From contig NZ_MUHA01000012.1 in the NCBI RefSeq assembly GCF_002217355.1, positions 62,001-126,000 on the forward strand: a DNA stretch of 64,000 bases, written 5' to 3'. This DNA comes from Flavobacterium oncorhynchi (lineage in GTDB: Bacteria; Bacteroidota; Bacteroidia; Flavobacteriales; Flavobacteriaceae). The number at the start of each line of letters is the position of its first letter. Positions within the stretch are counted from its first letter, which is position 1. Of the stretch, positions 34,335 to 42,466 are shown one piece after another. The notes under the pieces were generated by a model that saw nothing but the letters and a program-made list of their open reading frames with translations, did not search any database and was not told where the DNA came from. Made by a program: the position numbers and the translations under genes.

Positions 34335-36014
34335 TTACTTGCGGCTGACTCCTGCACTTTCAAAACTAGCCATTTCATTTAAAAATGCTTCCGCCGATTT
34401 TAAAATCGGAAAAGCAACAGCGCAGCCGGTTCCTTCGCCCAAGCACAAATCTAGATTTAAAATAGGTTTTGCATTTAGGTAATCGAGTAATTTTATATGT
34501 GCTTTTTCGGCAGAGCAGTGGCAGAAAATAGCATTGTGTTTGATGTCAGGATTTATTTTTGAAGCAATCAAAAAAGCTGTGCTGCAAATAAAGCCATCAA
34601 CCAGAATAAGCATTTTGTTTTCATAAGCTGCGAGCATTCCGCCGGCAATTTGTAAAATTTCAAAACCGCCAAAATAAGCCAGCTGCTGTTTTAAATCGGT
34701 TTGACCAGAATAATTTTGAATGGCGCTTTTGAGCAAGTTTTGTTTTTGAATTAACTTTTCGTCTTCAACACCAGTTCCTTTTCCAACACAATCTTCAATA
34801 GGTAAATTAGTTAAAAGGCTCATTAATACAGATGCAGTCGAAGTATTTCCAATTCCCATTTCACCAAAACCTATACAATTTGTACCTGTTTTGGCAATCG
34901 TATCAACAATCGATTTTCCTTTTTCAAGACACAATTGTAGTTCGGTTTCACTCATTGCTGGAACATGAAGAAAAGATTGTGTTCCTTTTGCAATTTTAGC
35001 ATTTATCAATTTTGCATTTGTGGGAAAATCATAGTTTACACCTGAATCTACAATAGACAAATCAATATTATTTTGACTACAGAAAACATTGATTGCGGCT
35101 CCGCCTTCCAGAAAATTGGTAACCATTTGGCGAGTAACATCTTGCGGATAAGCGCTGACACCATGATTTGCAATGCCGTGATCAGCTGCAAAAACCACTA
35201 TAGCAGGATTTGTTATTTTTGGATTTAAAGTTTCGAAAACAGTTGCCATTTGAAAAGCTAAGGTTTCTAAAGTCCCTAAAGCGCCAATAGGTTTTGTTTT
35301 TGAATCTATTTTATCTTGAAGGAGTGTACTGAAATCCGTGTTAATCTCAGTATCATTTTGTTGTTTTAAATCTAAATCAATAAAATTTGATTTCTGTATT
35401 TTATCTATTTCAGTACAAAACGGGGTTTCAGATTTTTGTTTCCAATGTAATTGCTGTAACATTGGCTGATTGTTATAATTTGTTGCTGGTTTGCCGATGC
35501 AGAAATACCCAAGCGGTTCTATATTCTCTGGTAAATCAAGGATTTTTTTAAATTGATAATAATTGATAATTGAAACCCAGCCCATTCCATAACCTTGTTC
35601 AGTAAGCGAAAGCCAAATGTTCTGGGCAGCACAAACTGAACTGAATTTTACAGCTTCGTTACTTCCAATTGTTCCAATCGTAAATTGATTAAGAACAGAA
35701 CGATCATAAGCAATAATAAGTCCTAAAGGAGCTTCTTCAATTGCTTCTAGTTTTAAGGATCTGTAAAGTTCTTTTTGCTCTGGATTATCGGTTAGTTCTT
35801 CGGCTTTTTTGTTATAATCTAAAAAAAGTTCTTTTACTGCGGTTTTAACTTCTTTAGATTTAATGATATAATATCTTGTTGCATCAGTCAGTCCAACAGA
35901 AGGTGCCCAATGTCCAGCTTGCAAAGCTTTCTGAATTACTTCATCGGGAACTTCGTCTGTCGTAAAATGCCTTGTGTCACGACGTGACTTTAAAATATCA
36001 TCTAAATAACTCAT
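34335..36014 (-). CDS. BluB-CobT fusion: dimethylbenzimidazole synthase plus phosphoribosyltransferase
   Basis: The 559-residue protein joins two enzymes. Residues about 1-200 are BluB: a flavin-binding RRDTRHF motif with Asp13, and GMGWVS with Ser148, spaced 135 residues apart as are the known functional Asp and Ser of BluB. Residues about 225-559 are CobT: DSKTKPIGALGTLE, FAADHGI, GEMGIGNTSTAS (Glu385) and LGEGTG with catalytic Glu527. BluB cuts FMNH2 with oxygen to give dimethylbenzimidazole; CobT turns it into alpha-ribazole phosphate. Fusion would pass the base directly. All key residues seen are present, so both halves look active. Confidence 0.93.
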   Translation of the reverse strand: MSYLDDILKSRRDTRHFTTDEVPDEVIQKALQAGHWAPSVGLTDATRYYIIKSKEVKTAVKELFLDYNKKAEELTDNPEQKELYRSLKLEAIEEAPLGLIIAYDRSVLNQFTIGTIGSNEAVKFSSVCAAQNIWLSLTEQGYGMGWVSIINYYQFKKILDLPENIEPLGYFCIGKPATNYNNQPMLQQLHWKQKSETPFCTEIDKIQKSNFIDLDLKQQNDTEINTDFSTLLQDKIDSKTKPIGALGTLETLAFQMATVFETLNPKITNPAIVVFAADHGIANHGVSAYPQDVTRQMVTNFLEGGAAINVFCSQNNIDLSIVDSGVNYDFPTNAKLINAKIAKGTQSFLHVPAMSETELQLCLEKGKSIVDTIAKTGTNCIGFGEMGIGNTSTASVLMSLLTNLPIEDCVGKGTGVEDEKLIQKQNLLKSAIQNYSGQTDLKQQLAYFGGFEILQIAGGMLAAYENKMLILVDGFICSTAFLIASKINPDIKHNAIFCHCSAEKAHIKLLDYLNAKPILNLDLCLGEGTGCAVAFPILKSAEAFLNEMASFESAGVSRK

Positions 36015-36140
36015 TTTTTAATTCCAATTTTTTAACTCCAAATTTCAATGCAACTGAAATTTGAATATGTAAGTAAAGGTAGGGCATAGTGTTGGAATTT
36101 GGAATTTTAATTTTAGAATTTCCTTTTAAAGATTAGAATT

Positions 36141-36650
36141 TTATCCTTTGATTTTGACAGGAATCCCAGAAACCATTAAAACAACTTCATCAGCTTTTGA
36201 TGCTAAAAATTGATTCATCCAGCCTTGCAGTTCAGTAAATTTTCGTCCAATTTCGGTAGAAGCATGAACGCCCATTCCGATCTCGTTTGTCACAATAATA
36301 AGTACTGTATTTTCTTTTTCGGCCAACAAAAGAAACTCTTTTTTAGCTTCTTCCAAACTTAAATTGACATCGTTTTTATGATCTATAAAAAAGTTAGTCA
36401 GCCAAAGTGTTACGCAGTCGATTAGAGCAACTTTGCCTGAAAAATCAATTTTACTTAAGTATTTTTCTTCTTCAATATTAGTCCATCGTTCGTCACGATC
36501 TTTTTGATGACGGTCTATCCGATTTTGAAAATCAGAATCCCATTTTCGGGCAGTAGCTACATAAATTGGATTGTCTGTAAGTTGTAAAGCCAGAGATTGG
36601 GCATATCCGCTTTTTCCTGAGCGTTCGCCGCCGGTTATCAAGTAAATCAT
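36141..36650 (-). CDS. cobU: Adenosylcobinamide kinase / adenosylcobinamide-phosphate guanylyltransferase
   Basis: The 169-residue enzyme begins with the P-loop GGERSGKS (residues 7-14), continues with YVATARKWDSDF (about 30-41) and HQKDRDERW (about 48-56, containing the histidine that is guanylylated) and later NEIGMGVH. It phosphorylates adenosylcobinamide and adds GMP to give the GDP form used by CobS. It is the first cob gene of the minus-strand cluster, with 126 bp to the BluB-CobT gene. Confidence 0.95.
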   Translation of the reverse strand: MIYLITGGERSGKSGYAQSLALQLTDNPIYVATARKWDSDFQNRIDRHQKDRDERWTNIEEEKYLSKIDFSGKVALIDCVTLWLTNFFIDHKNDVNLSLEEAKKEFLLLAEKENTVLIIVTNEIGMGVHASTEIGRKFTELQGWMNQFLASKADEVVLMVSGIPVKIKG

Positions 36651-36664
36651 TTTTTGTTAGTTAG

Positions 36665-36686
36665 GAGTTATGAGTTGTGAGTTATG
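36665..36686. repeat. Short imperfect tandem repeat (GAGTTATG/GAGTTGTG)
   Basis: GAGTTATGAGTTGTGAGTTATG is an imperfect tandem of a 7-8-bp unit in the gap before cobU. It is one of several small low-complexity patches between genes in this window. Confidence 0.45.
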
Positions 36687-36721
36687 GTTGCAAGTTATTA
36701 GCAATTCATAATTCAAAACTT

Positions 36722-37084
36722 TTAATAAGGGCAATGTCTGCAGTCGTTTCCGCAACAGCTTCCTCTTTTGAGATGAAACCAAGACTTGAAAACATAATTG
36801 CCATTTTCAATATAATAATCGATGCCTTCAATTAAGTTTTCTGTTTTAGGAAGGGATGCGGCTTTATTTTTAAGTGCTTTTTCGGGAGTAAGTGTTTCTA
36901 TGTAAGCGTCGATTTTGTCTTCGCAAGCTTCTTTAAAACAAACTGGGCATAAACAATCGCCTCCTTCAGAAAGGTTAAAAATAGGCGGAAAATCATTGCA
37001 CCAGCATTTGTTTTCAACCGAAATATCTCCACAGCTGAATTGAGTTTCACAGCTCGAGCAAACTTTTGTTTTTGTGGTATTCAT
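36722..37084 (-). CDS. Cysteine-rich protein: CWC-like N-terminus joined to DUF5522-like C-terminus
   Basis: Start is taken at 37084 (MNTTKTKVCSSC), giving 120 residues; a longer in-frame version from 37132 adds 16 hydrophobic residues without a convincing signal peptide. Thirteen cysteines are present. They begin with CSSC, then C18, CWC at 27-29, CLCPVC at 44-49 and C54, and finish with SCCGNDCRHCPY at 109-120. The N-terminal part matches the cysteine-rich CWC family and the C-terminal part (DYYIENGNYVFKSWFHLKRG) matches DUF5522. A metal-binding role is likely from the Cys count, but its function is unknown. Sits just upstream of cobU on the same strand. Confidence 0.8.
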   Translation of the reverse strand: MNTTKTKVCSSCETQFSCGDISVENKCWCNDFPPIFNLSEGGDCLCPVCFKEACEDKIDAYIETLTPEKALKNKAASLPKTENLIEGIDYYIENGNYVFKSWFHLKRGSCCGNDCRHCPY

Positions 37085-37179
37085 AGTGTAAAGATACAGT
37101 TTGTTGAATTTTGTAGGAATAAAAATAAACAAAAAAAATAGAAAATGGTTTACCTTTGTCCCTATCCAAAACGTAAAAC

Positions 37180-38322
37180 ATGAAATATTTATTCCCTAAG
37201 TTAATTTTTATTTTCTCTTTTTTTATTCTAACAGGATGTAAGAAGGCTGAAACAGTTGAGGTTGCAAAATCTGAAAGTGCAAAAAATAGTATTGAGTTTG
37301 CTTCAGGTCTTTCGATTGTTAAATATGATGGATATTCGGTTGTTACAGTTATGGAACCGTGGCCTAATGCCAATAAAAATTTCAAATACATTTTAAAAGA
37401 AAAAGATGTAAAGGTTCCAGATAGTTTGGCAACTTACACAACTATAAAAGTGCCTTTAGAGTCCATTGTGGTTACTTCAACCACTAATGTACCATTTTTA
37501 GAAATGCTTGAAGTCGAAAATAAACTGGTTGGTTTTCCACATACAGATTATGTTTCATCAGAAAAAACAAGAGCTTTAATCGATAAAGGTTCAGTAAAAA
37601 ATGTAGGTCAGAATGAAAAATTAAATATTGAACAGTTAATTGAATTAGCACCAGATTTGATTGTAACGTTTGGAGTAGACAACAATAATCCGATGTTGGA
37701 TAATTTAAAGAAAAGCGGTCTAAATGTTTTTATTCAAGCGGATTGGATGGAACAGTCTCCGCTTGGAAAAGCAGAATGGATTAAGCTGTACGGAGCTTTA
37801 TTCGGTAAAGAAGAAAAAGCCAAAGAATTGTTTGATAAAATTGTAGAGAGTTATAATCAAGCTAAAAAATTGGTGGCAGATAAACCTGCATCTTCAACAG
37901 TTTTGTATGGTTCGATGTACGAGGATGTTTGGTATGTGGCCAAAGGAAACAGCTGGGTTGCCCAATTTATGAAAGATGCTCATGCCAATTATTTATGGTC
38001 AGATCTAAAAGGAACCGGAAGCGAAGGGTTGTCTTTTGAGAAAATATTAGTAAAAGCTAAAACTGCTGATTTTTGGATCGCTTCAGGATCTTTTAAAAGC
38101 TTAGATGAAATAGCAAAAACAAATCCACATTACAGTCAGTTTGATGCTTTTAAAAATAAAAAGGTGTATACATTTGAAGGTAAATTTGGAGCAACAGGAG
38201 GTACTGTTTATTATGAATTGGCTCCAAGTCGTCCAGATTTAGTCTTAAAAGACTATATCAAAATTTTTCATCCTGATTTATTGCCAAGTTACGAGTTTAC
38301 TTTTGCATCTAAATTAAACTAA
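37180..38322 (+). CDS. btuF: Periplasmic B12/metallophore-binding lipoprotein of an ABC importer (BtuF-like)
   Basis: The 380-residue protein has a lipobox (LTGC, Cys20). Two lobes are joined by a long helix as in class III binding proteins, with VPFLEMLEVENKLVGFPH and LAPDLIVTFGVDN in the first and TGGTVYYELAPSRPDLVLKD in the last part. It is the first gene of a complete importer with a BtuC-like permease and an ATPase. Similar sequences serve iron-siderophore or cobalamin uptake. B12 is favoured because the gene abuts the cob cluster. TACCTTTG at 37151-37158 may be its -7 element. Confidence 0.85.
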   Translation: MKYLFPKLIFIFSFFILTGCKKAETVEVAKSESAKNSIEFASGLSIVKYDGYSVVTVMEPWPNANKNFKYILKEKDVKVPDSLATYTTIKVPLESIVVTSTTNVPFLEMLEVENKLVGFPHTDYVSSEKTRALIDKGSVKNVGQNEKLNIEQLIELAPDLIVTFGVDNNNPMLDNLKKSGLNVFIQADWMEQSPLGKAEWIKLYGALFGKEEKAKELFDKIVESYNQAKKLVADKPASSTVLYGSMYEDVWYVAKGNSWVAQFMKDAHANYLWSDLKGTGSEGLSFEKILVKAKTADFWIASGSFKSLDEIAKTNPHYSQFDAFKNKKVYTFEGKFGATGGTVYYELAPSRPDLVLKDYIKIFHPDLLPSYEFTFASKLN

Positions 38323-38328
38323 GATCAA

Positions 38329-39357
38329 TTGATAAATAAAACGCGAAATATAACTCTGTTTTCCATACTTGGTTTAGCACTTTTGTTTATGTTTTTCCTT
38401 GATATTAGTTTAGGATCTGTTACAATTCCGTTCAAAGAAGTCTGCAGCAGTTTAACAGGAGGACAGGCAAGTAAATCAACTTGGGAATATATTATTATTA
38501 ATTACCGTCTGCCAAAAGCAATTACAGCTATTTTGGTTGGAGTAGGTTTGTCTATAAGCGGTTTGCTGATGCAGACATTATTTAGAAATCCGTTAGCAGG
38601 CCCGGATGTATTAGGGTTGAGTTCTGGAGCAATTTTGGCAGTCGCAATTGTAATTTTGGGAGCTGGGATATTACCAACTTTTTTAAGCTCAGTTTTATTG
38701 TCTTCATATGGAATCGTGTTGGCATCTACTTTAGGAAGTATTTCAGTTTTGCTTTTAGTTTTGCTGGTTGCACAAAGATTGCGAAATACAATGGCGATTT
38801 TAATTGTTGGACTTATGTTTGCCAGTTTTACAAGTGCCATTGTTGGGGTTTTAACTTATTTTAGTTCAGCTGAACAACTGCAGAAGTTTACCTTTTGGTC
38901 TTTAGGAAGTCTCGGAAATCTTTCTTGGACATCGATTTTTATTCTGGCGGTTTGTATAAGTTTTGGTTTGCTCTTAAGTGCAGGCAGCATCAAGCCTTTA
39001 AATGCCCTGCTTTTAGGAGAGAATTATGCTAAAAGTATGGGTTTAAATTATAAGAGAGCACGATTAGTAATTATTCTGGCAACAAGTATTTTAGCAGGAA
39101 GTGTTACCGCTTTTGCAGGACCTATTGCCTTTATAGGTTTGGCTGTTCCGCATATTGCAAAACTGACATTTCAAACTAGTAATCACACTGTTTTATATTG
39201 GAGTACGTTTTTTTTTGGTGGCATAATTATGCTGTTCTGCGATATGGCATCGCAGATGCCGGGATTAGATGTTACATTACCGATTAATGCAATAACATCA
39301 ATTATTGGTGCGCCGGTTGTAATTTGGCTGCTAATGCGAAAAAGAAATTTTCAGTAA
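38329..39357 (+). CDS. btuC: BtuC/FecCD-type ABC importer permease
   Basis: The 342-residue protein has about ten hydrophobic helices and the FecCD/BtuC landmarks GLLMQTLFRNPLAGPDVLGLSSGA (about 81-104), GLAVPHIAKLT (about 271-281) and a terminal GAPVVIWLLM. It begins with TTG at 38329, 6 bp after the preceding stop; no ATG lies nearby in frame with the conserved start. It should carry cobalamin (or a siderophore) across the inner membrane with its two neighbours. Confidence 0.9.
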   Translation: MINKTRNITLFSILGLALLFMFFLDISLGSVTIPFKEVCSSLTGGQASKSTWEYIIINYRLPKAITAILVGVGLSISGLLMQTLFRNPLAGPDVLGLSSGAILAVAIVILGAGILPTFLSSVLLSSYGIVLASTLGSISVLLLVLLVAQRLRNTMAILIVGLMFASFTSAIVGVLTYFSSAEQLQKFTFWSLGSLGNLSWTSIFILAVCISFGLLLSAGSIKPLNALLLGENYAKSMGLNYKRARLVIILATSILAGSVTAFAGPIAFIGLAVPHIAKLTFQTSNHTVLYWSTFFFGGIIMLFCDMASQMPGLDVTLPINAITSIIGAPVVIWLLMRKRNFQ

Positions 39358-39425
39358 ATTGTATTAGCCACAGATTATATGGATTATCTCCTGCTGTTAA
39401 AATAAATTAATCTTTAGACAAAGAA

Positions 39426-39467
39426 AAAACTTAGATACTTAGAACCTTAGCAACTCAGAACCTTAAA
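39426..39467. repeat. Dispersed CTTAG/CTCAG repeat, copy 3
   Basis: AAAAAACTTAGATACTTAGAACCTTAGCAACTCAGAACC-like sequence, matching copies at 816-856 (reversed) and 984-1015. Here it sits just 5 bp before the ATPase gene's start, inside the importer operon. Confidence 0.65.
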
Positions 39468-39471
39468 ATAG

Positions 39472-40248
39472 ATGAAATCAATTTTAAATACGTCAAATTT
39501 AAGTATTGGATATAAAGCCAAGAAGGCAGTTGTGACTATTGCTGAAAATTTAAATTTGAATTTAACTTCTGGGAAACTCATTTCGTTGATTGGTGCAAAC
39601 GGAATTGGGAAATCGACTTTGCTGCGAACTATTACAGGTATTCAGCAGCCTTTATCGGGAACTGTTTTTTTGAATGATAAAAATATCAATACTTATAAAC
39701 CTTTGGACTTGGCTCAAAATCTAAGTTTGGTTTTAACCGAAAAACTGCCGCCAAGTAATCTCACGGTTTTTGAATTGGTTGCATTAGGCCGCCAGCCCTA
39801 TACTAATTGGGTTGATTCTTTAACTCAAACAGATATTGAAAAGATTAAAGAAGCAATGGCGCTGACACAAATCGAGCATTTGGCTCAAAAAAAACACTTT
39901 GAAATAAGCGATGGTCAATTGCAAAAGGTTTTAATCGCCAGAGCTTTGGCGCAAGATACGGCGCTGATTATTTTAGATGAACCTACAACACATCTTGATT
40001 TATTGCACAAAGTTTCTTTATTTAAATTGCTGAAAAAACTAACGGAGGAAACTCAAAAATGCATTTTATTCTCTACTCACGATATTGATTTAGCAATTCA
40101 ATTAAGTGACGAAATGATTATTATGACTCCAGAAAGTGTTGTTCAGGGTGAACCATGTAATTTAATTTCAAACGGAAATTTTGCCACTTTGTTTAAAGAT
40201 GAGCATATTGTCTTTGATGCCGAAAAAGGGAAGTTTATTGTGACTTAG
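39472..40248 (+). CDS. btuD: ABC importer ATPase of the FecE/BtuD type
   Basis: The 258-residue protein has Walker A (GANGIGKST, about residues 37-45), an ISDGQLQK signature (about 142-149; the usual LSGGQ is altered to ISDGQ), Walker B (LIILDEPT, about 161-168) and the H-loop in FSTHD. It powers the importer encoded by the two preceding genes. The gap to the permease gene is 114 bp and contains a dispersed repeat, so its transcription may depend partly on sequence within that gap. Confidence 0.9.
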   Translation: MKSILNTSNLSIGYKAKKAVVTIAENLNLNLTSGKLISLIGANGIGKSTLLRTITGIQQPLSGTVFLNDKNINTYKPLDLAQNLSLVLTEKLPPSNLTVFELVALGRQPYTNWVDSLTQTDIEKIKEAMALTQIEHLAQKKHFEISDGQLQKVLIARALAQDTALIILDEPTTHLDLLHKVSLFKLLKKLTEETQKCILFSTHDIDLAIQLSDEMIIMTPESVVQGEPCNLISNGNFATLFKDEHIVFDAEKGKFIVT

Positions 40249-40283
40249 AGATATTTTTAGAAGTTTTGTTGTACGAAATTCAA

Positions 40284-40421
40284 GTCCCAGCGGGACGTTA
40301 TATTTATAGAAATATTAATCACATTTAGTAGAACGAGCCCCATAGGGGCGAAATATATCGCTCCGCTGGAGCTTCCATGATGGTTTAATTATAGGTTATA
40401 AATATTACGCTCCTCTGGAGC
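40284..40421. repeat. Cluster of small GC-rich hairpins
   Basis: Four short palindromes follow one another: GTCCCAGCGGGAC (40284-40296), GCCCCATAGGGGC (40336-40348), GCTCCGCTGGAGC (40360-40372) and GCTCCTCTGGAGC (40409-40421). They stand out against AT-rich sequence and share a 5-bp stem and 3-bp loop. No coding potential. The region is the gap between the ATPase gene and the convergent trmL gene. Confidence 0.7.
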
Positions 40422-40445
40422 TTATGATGAAAATATTTAATTAAT

Positions 40446-40901
40446 TTAAACTTTCAATCCAATCTGTCTTTTAGCTTCACCAACAACAAAAGCAACAGAA
40501 TTTGCGATGTTAAAGCTGCGAATTAGTTTTGACATTGGAATCGTTAAGTGGTTTTCGAAACGAGCCAAAACTTCTTTGCTTAATCCAACGCTTTCTTTGC
40601 CAAAAACCAGCCAATCTCCATCTTGAAAATCTGTTTCTAAATACGATTTATCAGCATGGGAACTCATCAAAAAAACACGCGATTGATCTGGAATCTGCTT
40701 GATCCATTCCTCTATATTTTGGTATTCAGTTACATCAAGATGAACCCAATAATCCAAACCAGAGCGTTTTAGATTTTTATCGTTTATTACAAATCCGAAA
40801 GGATGAATTAAGTGCAGTCGGCTTTCTGTTCCTACACACAATCTTCCAATATTTCCAGTGTTATTTGGTATTTCTGGTTCTACAAGAACTACGTTTAGCA
40901 T
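40446..40901 (-). CDS. trmL: tRNA (cytidine(34)-2'-O)-methyltransferase
   Basis: The 151-residue SPOUT-fold protein has all three TrmL motifs: VLVEPEIPNNTGNIGRLC at residues 4-21, LVFGKESVGLS near 101-111 and IPMSKLIRSFNIANSVAF near 120-137, the last forming the trefoil knot that binds AdoMet. It methylates the 2'-hydroxyl of the wobble base in Leu tRNAs. Single gene. Confidence 0.95.
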   Translation of the reverse strand: MLNVVLVEPEIPNNTGNIGRLCVGTESRLHLIHPFGFVINDKNLKRSGLDYWVHLDVTEYQNIEEWIKQIPDQSRVFLMSSHADKSYLETDFQDGDWLVFGKESVGLSKEVLARFENHLTIPMSKLIRSFNIANSVAFVVGEAKRQIGLKV

Positions 40902-40970
40902 TATCGTTTATTTGTTTATTCGGTTAATCGTTAATTTGAGAATTATCTGATTTTTAAATTGACTCATTTT

Positions 40971-41534
40971 CTAATTAAAGTTATCAACTTCGAGAACTTC
41001 TCCAGCTTTTAAGTTTTGCAAATATACATTTCCTATTCTAACGCGAACTAAACGTAAAGTAGGAAATCCGACAGCAGCAGTCATTTTTCTAACCTGACGA
41101 AATTTTCCTTCATTCACGGTAATTGATGCCCAAGAAGTTGGTCCGTGGCGTTCATGTCGGATTTTTTTTGCTCGAGGTCCAAAATCAGGAATTTCAGTTA
41201 CAATAAAAGCAGAGCAGGGTTTTGTTTTGTATTTTCCGCCATCAAAACCTATTTCTACACCTTTCTGTAATTGTTCGATTGCTTCTGGCGTAATAATGCC
41301 GTCGACTTGGACATAATATTCTTTATCGACTTTTTTACTTCTTATCTGATCACTTACTTTCCCATCTGTTGTTAGTAACAATAAACCTTCAGAATCTTCA
41401 TCAAGTCTTCCAATTGCCATAGTTCCTTCTGGAAAATCATGCAGTTCGCCTAAAAGTTTTTTCTTTCTTTTCAGTTCATAGATAAATTGACTTAAATAAC
41501 CATAAGGTTTAAAAAGAATGAAGTGTCGATGCAT
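40971..41534 (-). CDS. rluE: Pseudouridine synthase, RluE-like
   Basis: The 187-residue protein lacks an S4 domain and has the RsuA/RluB/E/F-type catalytic motif GRLDEDSEGLLLLT (about residues 42-55, catalytic Asp45 region). It also has the KEYYVQV strand, and the conserved EGKFRQVRKM stretch near 142-151. Absence of S4 and size of about 190 point to RluE, which modifies 23S rRNA. Site specificity is inferred by similarity only. Confidence 0.85.
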   Translation of the reverse strand: MHRHFILFKPYGYLSQFIYELKRKKKLLGELHDFPEGTMAIGRLDEDSEGLLLLTTDGKVSDQIRSKKVDKEYYVQVDGIITPEAIEQLQKGVEIGFDGGKYKTKPCSAFIVTEIPDFGPRAKKIRHERHGPTSWASITVNEGKFRQVRKMTAAVGFPTLRLVRVRIGNVYLQNLKAGEVLEVDNFN

Positions 41535-41582
41535 GTTTTATTTTTTTGCAAAGATAGCTTTGTTTTTACAAGTATTTCGAGT

Positions 41583-41798
41583 TTATCCTTGCTCCTTGTT
41601 TCTGTTTTTCATTTTACTCAGCCATAAATAAACAGACCAAATTACCGTAATGCCAAATAAGAGAATTAAAGGAGTGTAGTAATTGCTGAAGAAATCATGA
41701 AAATATGTGCCTATTAAAATATAAGCCGAGGCAATGCAAAGTTTCAAGACAATGAATTCAGCATTTGACCAGCAGGTTTTGATTTTGAAAAAGTTCAT
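41583..41798 (-). CDS. Small two-helix membrane protein
   Basis: The 71-residue protein has two hydrophobic helices (about 16-34 and 42-60) and a basic tail (KMKNRNKEQG). It follows no known family I can name. Start with MNFFKIKTC gives a short amphipathic N-terminus before the first helix. Gap on both sides is about 50-100 bp. Likely real because the pattern of positive residues fits inner-membrane topology, but this remains tentative. Confidence 0.55.
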   Translation of the reverse strand: MNFFKIKTCWSNAEFIVLKLCIASAYILIGTYFHDFFSNYYTPLILLFGITVIWSVYLWLSKMKNRNKEQG

Positions 41799-41898
41799 TT
41801 AGTTTCTTTTAAATTAATAGTTTAGAAACAGCATCTTATTGCTTATTGTCTAAAGTTATAAAAAAAAAGACTTTAAGAACTCGAAACAAGATTAAGCC

Positions 41899-42426
41899 TT
41901 ATTGTATAAAAAGCTTTTTAAAAGTGTCTAAATCAGCATTTGGGCTTATTTCATAGAAATATTTCAATTGCCATTGCTGTGTTTTTTGGGCTTGTTTACT
42001 GATAGTTTCATCCCAAGGCGGGTAAACTCTCGTGGCTCTTATTCCTTCTTTAGTTTCAGTAGTAAATATTCCTTTTTTAAGGAGAACATCTTTAGGGAAA
42101 ACAAATTGTCCTAAAAGATTTTCTTTTTGAACGCTTACAATTACAAAATCAATAGTATCAGAATAATCAAAAGGTTCAATTATACCTGATTTATTACGCT
42201 TCCATAAAGTTACAAACTGACCTGTTTTAGTTGGAGTAATTTTAGCCGATCTAAATTTAATAATCCGATTATTGATTTTAAAATCGAAAGCTTCATAATC
42301 TTTACTCTCAATTTCTGGTTGAAGTTCAGAAAAGGTAAAGCCGCAGATATCATAAATTAATTCTTTGGCAATACTTAAATTTTTAGGAAGAAAAATAGAA
42401 TCTTCGAGCTTCTTATTTAAAGACAT
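41899..42426 (-). CDS. MepB family protein
   Basis: The 175-residue soluble protein carries the MepB pattern: EAFDFKINNRIIKFRSAKITPTK near residues 45-67, GQFVTLWKRN near 68-77 and, later, a 'FPKDVLLKKGI' region and KAQKTQQWQLKYF near 145-157. The family is named from a gene next to a Staphylococcus multidrug pump, but its biochemical role is unknown. It is monocistronic. Confidence 0.85.
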   Translation of the reverse strand: MSLNKKLEDSIFLPKNLSIAKELIYDICGFTFSELQPEIESKDYEAFDFKINNRIIKFRSAKITPTKTGQFVTLWKRNKSGIIEPFDYSDTIDFVIVSVQKENLLGQFVFPKDVLLKKGIFTTETKEGIRATRVYPPWDETISKQAQKTQQWQLKYFYEISPNADLDTFKKLFIQ

Positions 42427-42466
42427 TAATTTCTTTTTTGTGTGAAATTACAACAAAGTAAAGTAA

